NCBI GenBank assembly: GCA_937900285.1
Contig: CALCEM010000064.1
Location: 1 to 9,430, forward strand
Length of the DNA: 9,430 nt
Direction: 5' to 3'
From: an uncultured Fretibacterium sp.
GTDB taxonomy: Bacteria; Synergistota; Synergistia; Synergistales; Aminobacteriaceae
The notes under the pieces are model-generated. The model did no database searches and was not told where the DNA came from. It saw only the letters and a list, made by a program, of their open reading frames with translations. The translations under genes were made by a program, and so were the position numbers. Every line of letters begins with the position of its first letter. The stretch's first letter is position 1. Positions 7,275 to 9,430 of this stretch are shown piece by piece.

Positions 7275-7332
7275 TCCTCCCGGAAATTTTTATATTTATT
7301 TAAATTTTAGCGGGGGGATTAATTTTTTTTTT
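7275..7332 (+). terminator. Rho-independent terminator of whiA-pgk-tpiA
   Basis: TCCTCCCG (7275-7282) pairs with CGGGGGGA (7311-7318) in an 8-bp, mostly G-C stem with one G-U pair. AAATTT (7284-7289) and its copy at 7302-7307 can extend it as an inner A-T stem. The two-base spacer TT-AA leads into ten consecutive T residues (7323-7332). It begins 13 nt after the tpiA stop, a textbook position. The next gene starts only 26 nt after the T-run and has no visible promoter of its own, so some read-through is likely. Confidence 0.85.
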
Positions 7333-7343
7333 GCATTTTTTAA

Positions 7344-7349
7344 AGGAGG
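7344..7349 (+). promoter_or_regulatory. Ribosome binding site that fixes a TTG start at 7359
   Basis: AGGAGG lies here, within AAAGGAGG. The TTG at 7350 directly abuts it and cannot be used. The in-frame TTG at 7359, 9 nt away, is ideally spaced and begins a classic signal peptide (MKLKKFLLRF). There is no ATG or GTG alternative nearby. Confidence 0.8.
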
Positions 7350-7358
7350 TTGTTTAAT

Positions 7359-8945
7359 TTGAAGCTGAAAAAATTTTTATTAAGATTTTCAAGTCTCGTT
7401 ATTTTAATAATTTCGAGTTCGGTTTTATTTGCAGCTGAACCTGAAGACTTTTTAACAGCCAGACCGGATGACAGCATTTACACAGTTATGAAACTTGAGG
7501 ATGCCGGCGAGTTTTTCAGGTGGCTTTTATCCGAAGAGAATTTAAAAATAATTAACAGCTTAAATAAATCAGCTGAAGAATATACCGGGCTTGCGAGCAT
7601 TATCGTTAAAAATATGCCGTTGAAATCCGTTGCGCTGGTAGCCGGCGTAAACTCAAATAAAATTAATGCCCCGTTTTTTCAATGCGCATTAAATTTAAAT
7701 GACAGCTCAAATAATATAATCCGCAAAATTTCAACAGGTGATGCCGGTGCTAAAGATATAGCCGCTTTAATTTTGGGGGCTGGAAATCCTTTAAGCGAGT
7801 TCGCCGAGACAATGTTAAAAGTAGAAAAGGAAGCCGGAGAAAAAAATATTTATAAGATTAACAACGCCGTATATTTAAGGACTGACGGAGAATTTATTTT
7901 AATATCGCTCGCAGTTGATGAGCTTAGAAATTCCGGTGTTAAATTTTTTGATACAGTTGAACGCAAGACGGCCGCAAAAAATTTTATAATTTCTCACGTT
8001 GACGGAAATGTTTTAAAGCAGATTGAAGAAAGCTCCCAAGAAGTTTTTAACATGTTTAATGAGCCTTTACATATTGAGACAGGTTGCGAAGTTCTGCCAA
8101 ATAAATTTATAATGTCGACATTTCATAACACGTTACAAGCTCTCAAAAAGGAAATAGCAGGAAATTATAATTTAATTGAACCGGTTATCGGCGGAAATAT
8201 TAATTTAAATCCTTCTGGGAATGGTTCGCCGTTATTAGCTTTAGGAGCAAAATTATTTATATCGAGAATAAAAGATTTCCCGGAGACTGAAACATTTTGG
8301 AAGAGATTAACCAGAAATTTTAAAAAGTTCGGAATAACTGAAGATGAAATTTTAAAATATATTGACGGAGCTTACTCGTTAAATATTAGCGGCACAGTTC
8401 CGTTTATGGGCTTTAAGATTCCCGGAATATATTTAAGTCATCAAGCAGAAGGCATCAACGAAATATTTAATAAATTGTCGAAGTCTGAAAATTTTTCAAG
8501 CGTTCAAAATAATTTATTGCAGCTTGATAGCTCGTTCAGTCCGATGCCTTTAGTAATAGGATTTAATCCGGAAAATGAAAATTTAACCGTAGCGATTTCG
8601 GAAGTTTCAGGATTTGGAGGCAAACCCGAAATTAAACCGGAGTTAAATAATTTGCTTGATAAAAAATCAATTTCAGCGTTATGGCTCGATTTTGACGGCT
8701 TAAAATCATGGCTCAACGATAACGGAATTATTGCGATGTTAGCACCGATGGCGATGATAGCCGGTAAAGCTGAAATAATTGAAATAGCTCAGGAAATTTT
8801 AAGCGCAGAATTTTCAGTCCCGTCCGTTTCGGTAAATGTAGAATCGCAAAATAAATTTAATGTTGAATTTAATTTAAAGGATATAAATCCGGAAAAAGGA
8901 ATTTTAAACAAGGCGGCAAATTTATATAAAAAATACGCAAAATAA
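7359..8945 (+). CDS. Exported protein of unknown function, 528 residues
   Basis: I do not recognise this gene. The TTG start is set by an AGGAGG 9 nt upstream. Residues 1-26 are a signal peptide: a Lys/Arg-rich start, a hydrophobic stretch at 11-24 and a likely cleavage after LFA or LFAA. No lipobox Cys, LPxTG motif or later membrane helix is evident, so the protein is probably periplasmic or secreted. The mature part opens with ARPDDSIYTVMKLEDAGEF (34-52), which looks like the first strand of a ligand-binding or beta-sandwich fold. A similar opening is seen in some periplasmic DUF3352-type proteins, but that is only a loose resemblance. Alternating strands and amphipathic helices continue to the Lys-rich C-terminus. 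Only two cysteines are present (109, 243), and no enzyme motif is visible. Codon usage matches its neighbours. It lies between the tpiA terminator and a second terminator, so it is probably a single-gene unit fed by read-through or a hidden promoter. Confidence 0.85.
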   Translation: MKLKKFLLRFSSLVILIISSSVLFAAEPEDFLTARPDDSIYTVMKLEDAGEFFRWLLSEENLKIINSLNKSAEEYTGLASIIVKNMPLKSVALVAGVNSNKINAPFFQCALNLNDSSNNIIRKISTGDAGAKDIAALILGAGNPLSEFAETMLKVEKEAGEKNIYKINNAVYLRTDGEFILISLAVDELRNSGVKFFDTVERKTAAKNFIISHVDGNVLKQIEESSQEVFNMFNEPLHIETGCEVLPNKFIMSTFHNTLQALKKEIAGNYNLIEPVIGGNINLNPSGNGSPLLALGAKLFISRIKDFPETETFWKRLTRNFKKFGITEDEILKYIDGAYSLNISGTVPFMGFKIPGIYLSHQAEGINEIFNKLSKSENFSSVQNNLLQLDSSFSPMPLVIGFNPENENLTVAISEVSGFGGKPEIKPELNNLLDKKSISALWLDFDGLKSWLNDNGIIAMLAPMAMIAGKAEIIEIAQEILSAEFSVPSVSVNVESQNKFNVEFNLKDINPEKGILNKAANLYKKYAK

Positions 8946-8986
8946 ATAAAAATATTTAACAGGCTTTTAGAATTTTTGTGCAACGT

Positions 8987-9032
8987 AAACCTCTGGGCCT
9001 TTTTTATATTGCAGAGGTCGAGAGGTTTTTTT
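8987..9032 (+). terminator. Terminator with two alternative hairpins between the exported-protein gene and nrdJ
   Basis: AAACCTCT (8987-8994) can pair with AGAGGTTT (9021-9028), giving an 8-bp stem that runs straight into a T-run (9026-9032), as in an intrinsic terminator. The same left arm, as ACCTCTG (8989-8995), can instead pair with CAGAGGT (9012-9018) in a 7-bp stem with a 16-nt loop and no T-run after it. The two right arms share AGAGGT. The simplest role is termination after the exported-protein gene. A leader switch for the reductase gene is possible. Confidence 0.6.
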
Positions 9033-9040
9033 ATTGCTTA

Positions 9041-9047
9041 AGGAGGG
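9041..9047 (+). promoter_or_regulatory. Ribosome binding site of the ribonucleotide reductase gene
   Basis: AGGAGGG lies 14 nt before the ATG at 9062. No better-spaced start codon is in frame between them, so ATG 9062 is accepted despite the long spacer. The site begins 8 nt after the terminator T-run, so the message that reads it must pass through or start very near that hairpin. Confidence 0.6.
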
Positions 9048-9061
9048 TTTTATTTTCAAAA

Positions 9062-9430
9062 ATGAGCTTAAAATACATAAAAGATTATTTTAATTATAAA
9101 ATTGATCCTGCGAATTTAAATTATAACGGCGCGTCAAGATTGTCAGATAATGCGATGTGGCTTTTGGAGCAGAGATATTTTGTGCCCAGATATGATCCAT
9201 TTCAGAATAAAATACGAAAAGAAAATAATTTTGAAGAATTTGCCCGTCGTGTTGCAAGAACTATAACGAGCGCAGAAATTATATATAACGAGGATATAAG
9301 CTGGCTCAGGAATCTAGAAAAAAATATTACTGATGATATTTTGAACAGGAGATTTTTATTTAATTCGCCGTGTTTATTCAGTGCTGCGGCAGGTTTGACT
9401 GTAATTCCGGAATTTGGGGAAATAATTTAT
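9062..9430 (+). CDS. nrdJ: Adenosylcobalamin-dependent (class II) ribonucleotide reductase, N-terminal part only
   Basis: Class II reductases use vitamin B12 to reduce ribonucleotides to deoxyribonucleotides with or without oxygen, supplying DNA precursors in the cytoplasm. Only the first 123 residues fall inside the window. They show the family's N-terminal pattern: LSDNAMWLLEQRYFVPRYDP (27-46), FEEFARRVARTITSAE (57-72), and RRFLFNSPCLFSAAAGLT (96-113). The last corresponds to the NSP(T/C)L segment at the edge of the catalytic barrel, and its cysteine may be one of the redox-active pair. The radical-site Cys, the glycyl-like loop motifs and the C-terminal CxxC tail lie beyond the edge, so the class is inferred from the N-terminal pattern. 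Both the absence of an adjacent small-subunit gene and the C-terminus remain unseen. No NrdR-type box is visible upstream. Confidence 0.82.
   Translation, partial: MSLKYIKDYFNYKIDPANLNYNGASRLSDNAMWLLEQRYFVPRYDPFQNKIRKENNFEEFARRVARTITSAEIIYNEDISWLRNLEKNITDDILNRRFLFNSPCLFSAAAGLTVIPEFGEIIY

Noticed and set aside
7350..7358. Earlier TTG start for the exported protein
   Set aside because: This TTG directly abuts the AGGAGG at 7344-7349, leaving no spacer. The TTG at 7359 is spaced by 9 nt and starts a better signal peptide.
8946..9061. Cobalamin riboswitch upstream of the B12-dependent reductase
   Set aside because: The region is too short and I see no B12-box sequence or multi-helix layout, only the simple hairpin pair.
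1..9430. CRISPR array, insertion sequence, tRNA or defence island
   Set aside because: No regularly spaced repeats, transposase motifs, terminal inverted repeats or tRNA-like folds were seen on either strand.

Overview
The window is about 9.4 kb of AT-rich bacterial DNA. From about base 600 rightward it looks like one genome: A/T-rich coding sequence that still uses codons such as ccg, gcg, ggc and tcg, strong AGGAGG-type ribosome binding sites and some TTG starts. WhiA, a B12-type (class II) ribonucleotide reductase and exported proteins with ordinary signal peptides fit an anaerobic or facultative, probably host-associated bacterium. Synergistota or a low-GC Firmicutes-like lineage are possible, but the sequence alone does not settle the taxon.

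Layout. (1) Bases 2-595, plus strand: the 3' end of a cysteine-rich, acidic gene of unknown function. Its codon usage (almost only A or T in third position, many ggt and cgt) differs sharply from everything to its right. (2) Bases 439-2802, minus strand: a large exported lipase-like alpha/beta hydrolase with a C-terminal Big_2-like Ig domain. Its final ~43-50 codons run antisense into gene 1, so its true 3' end is probably missing or replaced. (3) Bases 2925-4253, minus strand: D-glucarate dehydratase (gudD), with a candidate terminator between it and the lipase. (4) A 173-bp divergent intergenic region. (5) Bases 4427-7262, plus strand: whiA, pgk and tpiA, an operon with an ATGA overlap between whiA and pgk and a strong rho-independent terminator after tpiA. 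(6) Bases 7359-8945, plus strand: an exported 528-residue protein of unknown function with a TTG start. (7) Bases 8946-9061: an intergenic region with alternative hairpins and a T-tract. (8) Bases 9062-9430, plus strand: the N-terminus of an adenosylcobalamin-dependent ribonucleotide reductase, cut by the window edge.

Functionally, pgk and tpiA encode two central enzymes of glycolysis and gluconeogenesis and are transcriptionally linked to whiA, a DNA-binding regulator. gudD starts catabolism of glucarate, a sugar acid from diet or host, but no other glucarate genes are visible. I see no RNA genes, CRISPR arrays, insertion sequences or convincing defence system. The best candidates for something unusual are the foreign-looking left end with its duplicated CxxCxVxC motif, the divergent recognition helix of WhiA, the unrecognised exported protein, and the switchable hairpin upstream of the reductase gene.
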